DNA of 64,000 nt. It comes from Epinephelus fuscoguttatus (Eukaryota > Chordata > Actinopteri > Perciformes > Serranidae). This document shows, piece after piece, positions 36,409-46,541 of the stretch; positions within the stretch are counted from its first letter, which is position 1; each line of letters starts with the position of its first letter. The stretch spans positions 16,346,428-16,410,427 of the forward strand of contig NC_064759.1 in the NCBI RefSeq assembly GCF_011397635.1. The letters run 5' to 3'. Position numbers and translations under genes: made by a program. The notes under the pieces were generated by a model. That model saw only the letters and a program-made list of their open reading frames with translations, had not been told where the DNA came from and did not search any database.

Positions 36409-37113
36409 GAGACAGACAATAGGAGAAAAAATACGAATGGAATAGAAATGTTACTGATTTAATATCTTGCATTGAGTTTCACTGCCTATGAAACATGAGG
36501 TTTCAAATAAACACAGTTATATTATGAATGTCAGGATACACTGGTATTGGCAATAACTGTGACATTTAAGAATAAAATACTGATATTATATAAATAATAC
36601 TCATGTGATCATATAGTATCATGTATATTATCCAGCGGCTCTAAAATAGTTTCCATTTTCCGTCTGTCCTTGCTTTGTCTCCCTCCTCCAATGCCATCTG
36701 GTTGCCTTGTCACCAACCTTTAAATACTCTTTCTGTATGATTTTGTAGTTATGATTACAGACTCTCTCTCAACCTACCTACACTCATATTTTGAGTGTAA
36801 TTCATTTGCCAAAAAGAGACAAAATCTACAATAAACAAAATTAAAAAGGAATTTGACTGATAACTTCTTTATCAATTTTCTATGATACTGCAATAATGTC
36901 TTTATCATGAACTCTTATGGCCACGATAATCATGTAGGAAAAATCTGATATCATGCCAGCCCAAAGTCACATTATGAGAGTCAACGTATCTCGTGTCTGC
37001 TGTTCTAAATACAGCAGCAGGTGAAAACAATAAAACATGGAGCTTACCTTGTGATCATTCAGGAGGTTTTTGTTGCAGTTGTTGTTGGTGTCTTTAGTGT
37101 GATTTCGGTACAT
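33946..37113 (-). CDS. TRIM35/zinc-binding protein A33-like protein: coiled coil plus PRY-SPRY, no RING or B-box seen
   Basis: Six exons, 5' to 3' on the minus strand: 37121-37048 (start codon at 37113), 36371-36276 (96 bp), 35790-35557 (234 bp), 34918-34896 (23 bp), 34695-34580 (116 bp) and 34499-33946. The frame is continuous for 362 residues. The 96/234/23/116 exon pattern is that of teleost TRIM35-like genes. Residues about 23-140 form a coiled coil (NSFDALEREIRAEFQNLHRF, then RRERQKQVKQLKEREKK). The last ~170 residues are a PRY-SPRY (B30.2) domain with FDPETAHP, HYWEVEVG and WRLGVAR. In this family SPRY binds a target protein and RING transfers ubiquitin. The 22 residues before the coiled coil are Asn-rich with no zinc ligands, and no RING or B-box exon is visible up to ino80e. 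The 37121 exon has an acceptor, so an upstream exon is expected. The 23-bp exon uses a GC donor. Symbol withheld. Confidence 0.82.
35848..36133. mobile_element. 286-bp palindromic MITE with CCCAGCCAACA termini
   Basis: The ends CCCAGCCAACA and TGTTGGCTGGG are exact inverses. Internal pairs include ATTGCCCACAT against ATGTGGGCAAT and TTTACCCAAGTGGGCC against GGCCCACTTGGGTAAA. The whole element can fold on itself. It lies in an intron of the TRIM-like gene. Confidence 0.85.
36374..36404. repeat. (AC)n microsatellite
   Basis: Uninterrupted AC repeat immediately upstream (in transcript sense) of the 96-bp TRIM exon, so it replaces much of the polypyrimidine tract of that acceptor. Confidence 0.85.
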
Positions 37114-38479
37114 TCCAGTTTCTGCAAATTGTACAAAACAGAAGTTGAGAGGACACTTGAGGAAAGTGGAAAAAAAGGTGATGGACGGAGTGAGAGGGAG
37201 GGACAAATTAGAGGGCATAACAATACAGAGGGGGAGAGAGAGAATTGAGAGGGTGGGGGGAACACACATGCCAGCACGATGAGAACAAGCAATACTAATA
37301 GAGCAACAAGGACATACATCCAAGCGGAAAAAATTAAGGAGAAATCTTATTGACGAGCACAGATCAGTGTCCACAGCCTGACTTGAGAATATATGGATCC
37401 ATTAGGAGGAGTTGAGGAGAGGGAGGAGGGGTGGAGGGGTGGCAGATGACTTTAGCTGCCAGGAGGGCTTGCCGGCTGGCTGGCTGGCTGGCAGCAGCAA
37501 TTTATGGCAGCAGACACAGAGGAGTCTATTTCTGTCTGCCAGTGTCTTTGGACTCAAGGAAGAATCTGATGTTGGAGAGAGGCAGATACTGTGTTTCATA
37601 TCGCCAGTTGTTTTGCCTGGAAATGAGACAATGTCTGGGGGGGTGAGAGTACCCAGCGCGGCAACTATGAGCTATTACAGTGCTTGCTTTGGTAGTTGCA
37701 TTAAAGGATGTTGTTTAGCTATCTGTGCCCTGCTGGATTTCACATTGTCTGAGAGGGAGGCACGTTACAAAACGTATAGTCAGCAGTTCTGCTCTTCCTC
37801 TCAAGGAGTATATATCTCCATCCCACTGCATTGCCAAAAGCCTCTTCCCTGGATCTGTCCTCTTATCTCAACTTTTTATCTCTTTCTTTGTCTCCTCCTG
37901 TCTACCCCCTCCATCACCCTCGACACACAGGGGGGGTCTGGCTGAGGATATGTGCACTGAGGCAGCATTACTCATCTCTGCAAATGTTCCTCATCTATAA
38001 TTCATGGCGCTGGGTCCTGGCAAGTGACTGTGCTGATCTGAGGTTGTGCAGCAAACTACAGTGCACTACAATATGCGGCAGGTGGAGGGGACGCTGACAG
38101 AGTGATTCAATAAAATACAAGGGAAGCATGCACAGCATCTCCTGGCTGATGATCAAAGCAGCTATAAATCAGTGTGGGCTATATTAACGTAGTGAACTGT
38201 CCTTTAGTTTTTAATTCTGATGTATTTGATTTAAAACAAATGATAGGACTATAAAAAAAATGTGGAAAATGTATAACAGAAATAACAAATATGACTGTCA
38301 TGTTAGTGTCAAATTATACCAAAAAGAAAAAGGTTTGCTTTGTTTTTAAATTGATTTATCTTACTCATATCTTTATATCTGAAAAATAAAAAAGGTCCTC
38401 TAGTGTCATTTATCGTTCACCCTTAAAAACTCCTTTAGATAAGCTTAATAACATACAGACACAAGCTCAAAGACAGTTT

Positions 38480-38752
38480 GTGGAGCAGTAAAGTCAACTC
38501 TCATCCCAGCCCTGCAAGTCCAGGCGGGAGAGGTGTCACCAGATATTAGAAAGAAGCAGTTAATGACCAACTACTGGGCTAACCTCAAAGGACATGAAGA
38601 ACAACACCTGACTGAAGTGGTGTTGCAGGAGTACTGGGGAACGAAGCAGAGGACAAACAGCAAGCTGTGGGTGGGTTGGCAAGAGATATGCAGAGTACTT
38701 GGAGGTTATAAATATCAACCTCAGCCCTTTATTCCAGAGGCTGAACCATAGA
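38480..38752 (+). mobile_element. LINE reverse-transcriptase remnant
   Basis: The translated stretch LIPALQVQAGEVSPDIRKKQ continues LMTNYWANLKGHEEQHLTEV. It has the form of the segment after the polymerase core of fish non-LTR retrotransposon ORF2 (ALQVE-GE-PL-R-QL-YW-NL-GH). It ends at a stop codon at 38749; no flanking LINE sequence is intact. Confidence 0.6.
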
Positions 38753-39109
38753 CACACTCAACAACACCAACAGACATGAATTTGCTGGAGCTCAAGAAGT
38801 CAGAGAGGGTTGCTTTGTTAACAGCTGTTAAAATATTTTTAAAAGATGCCCGTCAAGTTCGACCCCTTGGGCTCAGTTGGACTTCCATGTTCTCTGCTTC
38901 CTCCTCACTGAATGATGTAACTTGGAAATTTGCAAGTTAGAATTGACGCAGTCTTGAGAAACCATTCAAAAGTTTTAGTTGTATTGTAGAGCAGACAATA
39001 GAAACTACACACACCTGTTTACATTAAAACCTGTTCACACCTTGTGCTAAAACCTATGTTCATTTAGATCTATTAGTAATATTGGTAGGCTAAATTCGAC
39101 CTAAAAGGT

Positions 39110-39240
39110 TGTGTTACCTTTATGATGAGGCTCAAATATGTTTTGAGGCTCCAGACTGATTTTTTTTTTCTTTATTTGGCAAAAACAAGGCTCTTTTGAC
39201 AGTAAAGTTGCAGAATCTTGTTCTGAAAGAACCAAACATG
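39110..39240. repeat. interspersed repeat, copy 1 (GGCTCAAATATGTTTTG family)
   Basis: Matches 47645-47770 over GTGTTAC, GAGGCTCAAATATGTTTTG, GGCTCCA, a T run and GGCTCTTTTGA, in the same order and orientation. Confidence 0.65.
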
Positions 39241-39704
39241 TGTTACTCTGACATCGTTTGCCCATTTCGGACTGATTTCCTCCTCTGATGTGTCTTGATG
39301 AATTCAGGCTCTGACCAGCTGTGAATGTCTGCATGAGGCTCATTCGAGACAGGATTTTGAGAATGAGAGATGCTTCCATTAAACATCCCTCTGAGGAGTA
39401 TCAAAGGGAGAACACAAGCAGCCCAGGAGAGATTCAATCTGACTACCCTGAGACTACAGAGCAGTTTCTCCACCAGCTGACCTCTCGCAACTCATTTTCT
39501 CACAACACATTTTTCACTTAAGGTGCAAATCCAAGGAATTGCTTCAAATTTGTGAGGGCTCACTGCAGGTCTCAAGTAATTTAACTGACAAATAAATGTA
39601 TTACAATCTATTAAAGGATTTTGATGGTTAGCGTATCCATTTAAGGTCTTTAAAAACCCTTAAAACTAGTTTTTTCTACCTTTCAATTTGAGTTATCCTT
39701 CCTA

Positions 39705-40520
39705 TTAAAGGAGGACACCACCAATTAAGAATTCTAGTATGTTATTTCCATTGCCCATGAAAGTTCAGTCAATATCTGAACATGAGCTACTCTCTCTCAA
39801 AGCCAGAAACTCCAGAAGCAAGTCTCAACAGGTGGTGTCATAGAGTACAAAGTCTGGAGCTGCTCTACAGATAATGAATGAGAGACTGATTTTGTGGACC
39901 ACAGTTTGCTTTCTTTTTTTTATATCCAACTGACTGTACAATTAACCCAAATAGTGAATGCAATAACTGCAGGAAGTTTCTTTAAAACAAACAGTTTGGA
40001 TGAATTTTGAGCAGATTATTTTCTGTGAACATTTCATTAGAGACTTCCTGATATGTTTCTAATGCAGTATGCGGTTATTTAGCAGAGTGAAGGCTCTTTG
40101 AATGTAGTTTGTATTCAGGTCTCCACTGTGCCCTCATCCTGTGAGACGCATCTGAAGTTTGGATCTTGAATATGAACATTATCAACTTAATTTGATTAAG
40201 TTTTATTTCCAGAAATGGATGAAAGGCTGAGATTTATATCTATGTGTGTATACGTCTTAAAACATGTTCTAAAACCCCTTAAAATCAAACACTGGCGACC
40301 CCATAGTGGAGGTGAGGACCCCGAGGATGTGAACCCATGATCTATACCTTACGTTTTAAGCTACAAATTCATTGTCTATGGTGTAGCTCCAGACTCAATT
40401 ATTTATGACATCTCAAAGCACCATGGTTTTGGATTTGGGAGAGAGATGTTCATGTTATTCCTGTTTTTGGATTGTCTTAGACCATAGGAACGCCATTGCA
40501 TTTCAAGGGTTTTGAACTGA
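39705..40520. mobile_element. TTAA-flanked non-autonomous element, short copy
   Basis: It starts TTAAAGGAGGACACCACC and shares ~180 bp at its left and ~120 bp at its right end (TTGGATTGTCTTAGACCATA) with 6257-7996. The internal part differs, so one copy is deleted or recombined. The right terminus is eroded. Confidence 0.6.
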
Positions 40521-40765
40521 TACAACCTGTGACAGGTTTCAGTGTGAAAACTTTGTTTCTCTACAGGCTGATGAAGGTGAAGGTTCCGCAGCTTCAGTGG
40601 GATTTTCTGTGTCTCCCTGCTTCTTTGATTTGATCAGAAAATCTTTGAGACAGGATTTATTTGTAAGATTTAATCTCTGGTCCACGTGAGAAGCAGAAGG
40701 TGGCGGTAATGCACCGAATACGCCGGATGCGTACTGCCGTTAAAACCTCAGAAGAAGAAAATAAA

Positions 40766-40782
40766 CGTGACGTCACGGAAGT
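40766..40782 (+). promoter_or_regulatory. CRE palindrome and ETS site at the ino80e start
   Basis: TGACGTCA (40768-40775), the consensus CREB/ATF site, is directly followed by CGGAAG, an ETS core, about 17 bp before the first ATG. Such paired sites are typical of TATA-less housekeeping promoters. Whether the site lies upstream of the transcription start or in the leader cannot be decided. Confidence 0.6.
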
Positions 40783-40792
40783 AAACAAGAGC

Positions 40793-41363
40793 ATGTCGCA
40801 CAGACAGACTCAATCAAGAGGTACAAATTAATTTTCATGGATAAAAACAGCGTTGCATATTCAGTGAAACCATGTTTGCAGATTAGAAATAAATCTTGGT
40901 GGATTTTCAGAGTCCCAGCTCTGTATCTTTAGCGAGCTAGCTAGGTATGCTAACGTTTAGCTTAGCATTCAGTAGCGTTTCCGTCTGTCTGTTTCACAGG
41001 CTGTTGGTTTGAAACTTACCTTTATTAAGTATCTACAACTATCAGCAGACTGTAGGTTTCAGCGTTTTTATAATTTCCTGCTTTATTTCAGAAATGAACG
41101 GTCAAGCGGACGTCGAAGTTGACTACAAGCGGAAATACAAAAATCTCAAACGCAAATTAAAATTTCTTGTTTATGTGAGTATGATCATCCCGAGTGTGGA
41201 CGCACAGTCATGTTTCGGTGTTTTATAAATACACACCTGTCTCATTATTTACACTGATTTCACGTTTGGTTTCTTTGTGCAGGAACAGGAATGCTTTCAG
41301 GAGGAGCTGAGGAGAGCACAGAGAAAACTTCTCAAAGTTTCCAGAGACAAAAGGTGAGATTAC

Positions 41364-41416
<53 letters not shown>

Positions 41417-43962
41417 ATGAAAATATGTTGATGTTAAACAATTTAAAGTGCCTGCAGTAACACAATGTCATTTACTTGTTTACCAGCTTCCTTCTGGACA
41501 GACTGCTACAGTATGAGAGGGTAGATGAAGACTCTTCGGGTAGGTACAGTACAGGCCAAAAGTTTGGACACACCTTCTCATTCAATGCGTTTTCTTTATT
41601 TTCATGACTATTTACATTGTAGATTCTCACTGAAGGCATCAAAACTATGAATGAACACATGTGGAGTTATGTACTTAACAAAAAAAGGTGAAATAACTGA
41701 AAACATGTTTTATATTCTAGTTTCTTCAAAATAGCCACCCTTTGCTCTGATTACTGCTTTGCACACTCTTGGCATTCTCTCCATGAGCTTCAAGAGGTAG
41801 TCAATGAACTCCACATGTGTTCAGTCATAGTTTTGATGCCTTCAGTGAGAATCTACAATGTAAATAGTCATGAAAATAAAGAAAACGCATTGAATGAGAA
41901 GGTGTGTCCAAACTTTTGGCCTGTACTGTATATTACACCTCATCCTAAAAGCTCCCCTTAAAAATAAAGTATTTATTTCTATGGCATACTTTAATTTCTA
42001 TCTTCTAACTGTAGGTTGATTGAGGTTGTCTTGTCTTCTTTTCCAGATTCAGACGCAACAGTTTCTTCTGAAAATAGTGAAGGAGAAGGCCCCAGGGAGA
42101 GGGAAAGAGAACGAGATGTAGCAAAGAAGTAAGTTTGGCATTTTAATATAAAATTAAAGAATTAGACCCACTGACTCAGGGTATCTCTTGAGTAATTATA
42201 TCAACAATATTGTACCTGGAATAGGTCAGCACTTTGCCTTTCACCACCCACTCTAACACCTGTGGGATGCTAGCAATATGTAGAGCTTTCACAGGCTGCT
42301 TGCACCATGACTACTCACTCAAATATGGAAATGAAACATACATATTAATGAATTAGAGCCTCATTTTGTTGGTTATTGTGACCATTTTGAAAGAAAAAAG
42401 GCCCGTAGTAAACATAATCCTGATGCAATACACAGCAGAGTATAAAATTGAAACCTTAAAAATGAATATGTCATTAAGTGTTTGGGTGTAAATGGATAAA
42501 ATGCCTCCAACAACAAACCATTATTTGTATTTACATCTCTAATTATGTGTGTATGGTACAATTATTTGTGCTTGAACTGAGACTGAACTTGTGCAAGTAA
42601 TTTATGGATAATTAAGGTCTCTTGTTTTATTTCTGACCACCTTTGGCCAGGCATGTTTGTTTTTCAAAACTTGTGCTTCTTCCTTGACCACTCTAAAATG
42701 TCAGGCAGCTGTTTTCTGTTTCCCGCAATATTTTAGAATAAACTAAAACAGCATCATACTTGCATCAAACAGAGACATAAGACAAACAACTCTCATGTCA
42801 AACAACTCATGTCTCTTAATTTGTGACATACTCTTTTCAGGCGAAGAAGTAGTCCTGGGGCGTGTCTTCCTTCCTCATCCTCCCCCCATCTCTCCCTGCT
42901 GTCCCGTCCTGGTGTACATCCCCTACAGTCATCAGGCTCTGGACCCTACCTCAACACTGTGAGTTTCCATCTCCCTTTCTTATATCTTAGTGCAGCCAGC
43001 AACAGTAACATTGCTGCCTATATCATCTCCTCATCAGCGAACATAATCCCAGTTTTGATTTGGCATTTTTTCCATATATAATTTGATATGATTTGATTGT
43101 CATTTTATTCATAAGTCTGTTTTATCTCATTTGTTTTTTGTTTGATGCTGATAACGGCTTCACTGTCCATGCATTGTTCATTCTTCTATGTTTGTTTTTT
43201 TTTTATTGTTGTGTTTGTGTGTGTCTGTTCTGTAAATTGCCTGTGTGCATGTGTGTTCATTTGGCAATTTGGGGCCTGCGTGTGTGTTGGGCAGATGCCC
43301 TTCCCACCAGAGTATTTGGCTCCCCCAGCTGAGCGAATGAAGAAAGAGAGAAAAACAAAGACGCCTAAAAACAAGAGAGAGACAACGGGGAAGGTGAGAG
43401 AGGAAACGGGAAAATGAGATGTTCAGAGATGATGATAATGATGATAATATTAATGATATACTGCTTACTTTTCACATCCTGTATATAAATGTGCTGTTTG
43501 TATTAGAAGGCACATTGTTTATATATAAACACACAGGACATTGGTGTGAAAATTCAGTCCCATAAGTCATTTTGATTTTGGCATTTTGCTGACATGTCTT
43601 TATTGTCTGTATGTTCACATACGTGCTGCATGCTTCATCCTGATTTATTCTGTACATCTGTGATGCAGTCATCCATCCATAGTCATTATTTCTTCATCGT
43701 ATCTCCATCCCTTTGCCTTTCCTAACACTTTGGCTTTATTTTAAATTCCTTTTAGGTTGTTGCCCCAATGGCAGCTAATTACCCATCAGCCACTGCAGCC
43801 CCTCCAACAGCCAGCGGCCCCTTCAGCTGGGTTCCCAGACAGATGCTTAGTGGAGATGCAGCTGAGGAGGAAGGAGACAGCGATGCAGACAGTGACAGAG
43901 GAGACGAAGACAGAGCGGAGGGAGACGAGGCCGAACTGGTTATTGACATCCCTAATGAGTGA
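40793..43962 (+). CDS. ino80e: INO80 chromatin-remodelling complex subunit E
   Basis: Eight coding exons: 40793-40820, 41092-41174, 41283-41353, 41487-41539, 42047-42128, 42841-42958, 43295-43393 and 43756-43962 (stop TGA). All have AG/GT borders and the frame is continuous for 246 residues. The N-terminus ([20 protein letters not shown], then [20 protein letters not shown] and [20 protein letters not shown]) is nearly identical to vertebrate INO80E. A basic, Ser/Pro-rich middle is followed by the conserved acidic end ([10 protein letters not shown], then ELVIDIPNE). INO80E is a small coiled-coil accessory subunit of the nuclear INO80 complex, which slides and exchanges nucleosomes in transcription and repair. 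The first exon supplies an in-frame upstream ATG that would add ten residues ([10 protein letters not shown]) before the methionine used in mammals; either start is possible. A Tc1-like MITE sits seven bases after the exon 4 donor. An AATAAA is at 45036. Confidence 0.95.
41361..41415. repeat. (GT)n microsatellite in an ino80e intron
   Basis: About 27 uninterrupted GT units, starting seven bases after the exon 3 donor. Confidence 0.95.
41547..41938. mobile_element. Tc1/mariner-like MITE with TA duplication
   Basis: It is 392 bp. Terminal inverted repeats exceed 100 bp and begin CAGTACAGGCCAAAAGTTTG; the right arm is its near-perfect complement. TA is duplicated at both edges. The centre (CTGATTACTGCTTTGCACAC and TTGGCATTCTCTCCATGAGC) resembles a leftover of a Tc1-type transposase gene. 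The two arms are almost identical, so the insertion is relatively recent. Confidence 0.9.
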
Positions 43963-43988
43963 GCCTGAGTGTGTATTAAGATGTGTTT

Positions 43989-44395
43989 AGCCCTATTCAC
44001 ACAGGACTAGTATTACCTGGGGACCTCTAGTAATTTGTAATAACTGTGGAGGTCGTTTGTGATCATAATCCCTTGTGAATCTGCCATATCTGTAGTTTGT
44101 CAAGCAAAAAATTCACCGCAAATGACCTACCATATTTCGCAACAAACAGAGGTCATATGATCGGCATCAGAAAAAAAGGAGGTTTATCACTGCTCGTGGT
44201 GCTGTGTGTAGTGTTTCTGTGGTTAGAGTGGAGTTAAAAATGACTCTGCGTATCATATCCACGGGATAATGTCAGTAAATTTGAGTAAAATACAGTCTTC
44301 CTGAGAGAATGAGCAGCACTAAACACAGATGTGAGGGGGGGTAATTTCTAAATCATGAGGTCCTCAGGTAATACTAGCTTATTGTGAATAGGGCT
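43989..44395. mobile_element. 407-bp MITE with AGCCCTATTCACA termini
   Basis: The left arm AGCCCTATTCACACAGGACT, then AGTATTACCTGGGGACCT, pairs with the right arm AGGTCCTCAGGTAATACT ending GTGAATAGGGCT. Arms are about 38 bp. TTT flanks both sides, a possible 3-bp duplication. It begins 27 bp after the ino80e stop codon. Confidence 0.85.
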
Positions 44396-45035
44396 TTTAT
44401 AAGCAAAGAATGGAGGGTTTGTGCATCTGTATGTGTGTGTGTGAGAGAGTGAAAGACAAAATGTGACTGACTGTATTTTGTGTATTCAGTAGCCCATTAC
44501 AGATTTTCAAAAAGAGGGCTGAGCTCCCTCCTGTGGACTTTTCCTTAATTACAGGATCACTGTCAGAAATATCTCCCAGTAAAATGTGGTTTCACAATAT
44601 TATGGTCAGAATTAAATCTGTGACAAAACTACAGTTTTTAAGCTTTTAAGAAAAATCCACTGACGCTGGGATGATCGGACATTTTACTTTTTAAACAGAT
44701 ACAAGCTGCCTGCTGATTATTTGTTGTCCAAACAGTCTAGCAATCTACAAACTGTGACTACAGCAAGGTGTGTCCTGCACAGAGAGAATTTGTTTCTTAT
44801 TTGTTTGTGCATTGTCTAAACAATATCCCAGACATGCTATTGCAGTCCATTAAAGCTGTTTTACTCTGATATAAATATTTCAAATGTTAAGTCTTCTCTG
44901 CTTGTTACAGACAGTTTTGACACCTGTCACTTGTACTTATTCAAGGTTAATGTCTCTTTTTTACCAATTGTCAAAAAAAATCAAAGCTACTTCATGTTAA
45001 TTATTTTTGCACCTTTCCAATTGTGTTTGTGAGTG

Positions 45036-45041
45036 AATAAA
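45036..45041 (+). terminator. candidate polyadenylation signal of ino80e
   Basis: AATAAA in GAGTGAATAAAATGC, about 1.07 kb after the stop codon, followed by a GT/T-rich stretch (TACTTGTTTGTGTCAGG). Use is not proven. Confidence 0.4.
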
Positions 45042-46494
45042 ATGCAAAGTGTTATTTCAGATGACTTGAAGTACTTGTTTGTGTCAGGTTTCATTCACAG
45101 ATTCTGCTGAGAGCATGCTGCAGAGGTCGTTTTACTTAAAGCAGCTGGTCAGAGCTGTTTTATGTTCGTCTGACAGCATTCCTCATTGCACCATTTTAGA
45201 TGTTTAAAAGCTTTGAAAATGTTAAAACAAATGTATGATTCATGCCCCACCCAAAACATCACACCCTAGGACTCACATGCCAGACTTGTCAGCCACTGAG
45301 GTATGCTATAGTCTGTCCGAACACTTACTGTATGCAGGACATGTGAACTGACAACATTCACTAGACTAAAGCTGTGAATGAGGAAAGCTTGTGTAAACTT
45401 AGTCTGGGTTGCTCATTGCATGTGTTTGCTTGCTTGACCTCTGTAAAGGAATCCTCATACCACTCTTGATAGGAGCCCAGGGGTGCATCTGGCTCATGTT
45501 TACTATAACTCTTAAGCAACTTGAAGACAGTCTGGCTGGACTCCACCTCTTCTAGATGTCTAAGAGAGAGAGAGAGCTAGGTATTTTTCTGTTGACTCTT
45601 TCACATGCAGAGAAGTAGGTTACGGGGTTGCATGCAAGTTGCTGTTTTTGCTACATAACGATTTTGTAAAGGAGAGCCGGTGCCAGCATCGTGTCTCAAC
45701 AGGCGTGTTTCTAATATCAAAGAAAGCAAGCTGCAATCTGAAATGCATGGAAGGTAATGTGCGTTGCCTGGGAAGTTAGGAGCTCAAGAATCACTGCACT
45801 TTGGGTGAGACAATGACCCGTGACTTTGACACTGTCAGGATTAAGTTTTAATGAGGAGTTCATGAGCTGACGTTATATTTAGAGCTCAGTTGCTGACATT
45901 TTACCTGGAGTTTCAAGTGAGAAATCCTGCTTGATATGGAAGTGTCTCCAAGCAGCTGTTTGACTTGACACAGAATCAAAATCAACACGTTGAGCAATGC
46001 AGGATTAATGGACAGCAAGAGTGTGTCATTCAAGGTACAATGCCTGTACAAGGACCATTGTTTTGGAATGCAGACTTACAGGTAATTGACAGCTTTTATG
46101 GGTGTGTGTACTTGGCTTGTGTACCTAACAGCAGTGGGAGTTAAAGGTGTAACCATAGAGCATTTAGGAGGGAGGGGTGAAGTGGAGGTACAGCCAGAGG
46201 GAGAGTCAAAAGAGGGTGGAACTGATAGAGGGGGCGAGGTTGTCAGGGAAAGGGAAATGAAGTAGTAAGCAAGATTGTCCCTGCAACAGACAGATTCTCT
46301 CAGAGTACAGCTGACTTTATGAGAAGACAGACATGGTTGGAGACAAACTGGAGGAGAGAGCAGGGAGCGAGTGAGAAAAACAACAAGCCATCAGCAGCCA
46401 ACCTTGGCCACCTTATCCTTTTCCATCTATAAACGGAAACCACTGGATAATTTATAAGCCTCTCCCTCTCACTCTGTGTGAGTGTGTGTATGTA

Positions 46495-46519
46495 AGAGAG
46501 AGAGAGAGAGAGGGGGGGG
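46495..46519. repeat. (AG)n run with G tract in the 5' leader
   Basis: GAGAGAGAGAGAGAGAG followed by GGGGGGGG, 20-45 bases before the ENDOD1-like start codon. Confidence 0.8.
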
Positions 46520-46541
46520 ATTTGCTGAGCTCACCACCACC

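Larger units (their letters stand above)
37122..40740. other. region between the TRIM-like gene and ino80e
   Basis: No RING or B-box coding sequence was seen on either strand. It holds a LINE remnant (38480-38755), one copy of a GGCTCAAATATGTTTTG repeat (39110-39240) and a copy of the TTAA-flanked element (39705-40520). A GGCTGGCT tract lies at 37470-37495. Otherwise nothing recognisable. Confidence 0.45.
43963..46470. other. ino80e 3' flank and intergenic region
   Basis: It contains a MITE (43989-44395), a candidate polyadenylation signal at 45036, and an AT-rich stretch to 45300. A short minus-strand frame at 45361-45570 behind a good acceptor is discussed as a finding. The 46060-46470 part is purine-rich and probably holds the promoter of the next gene; no TATA box stands out on +. 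Confidence 0.45.

Noticed and set aside
37412-37945. 177-codon plus-strand frame
   Set aside because: Low-complexity start (repeated GGCTGGCT), no acceptor/donor logic, no family motifs; also checked on minus as a possible RING exon and no Cys/His pattern was found.
41361-41415. CRISPR-like or regulatory direct repeat
   Set aside because: Pure GT dinucleotide microsatellite; no spacers.
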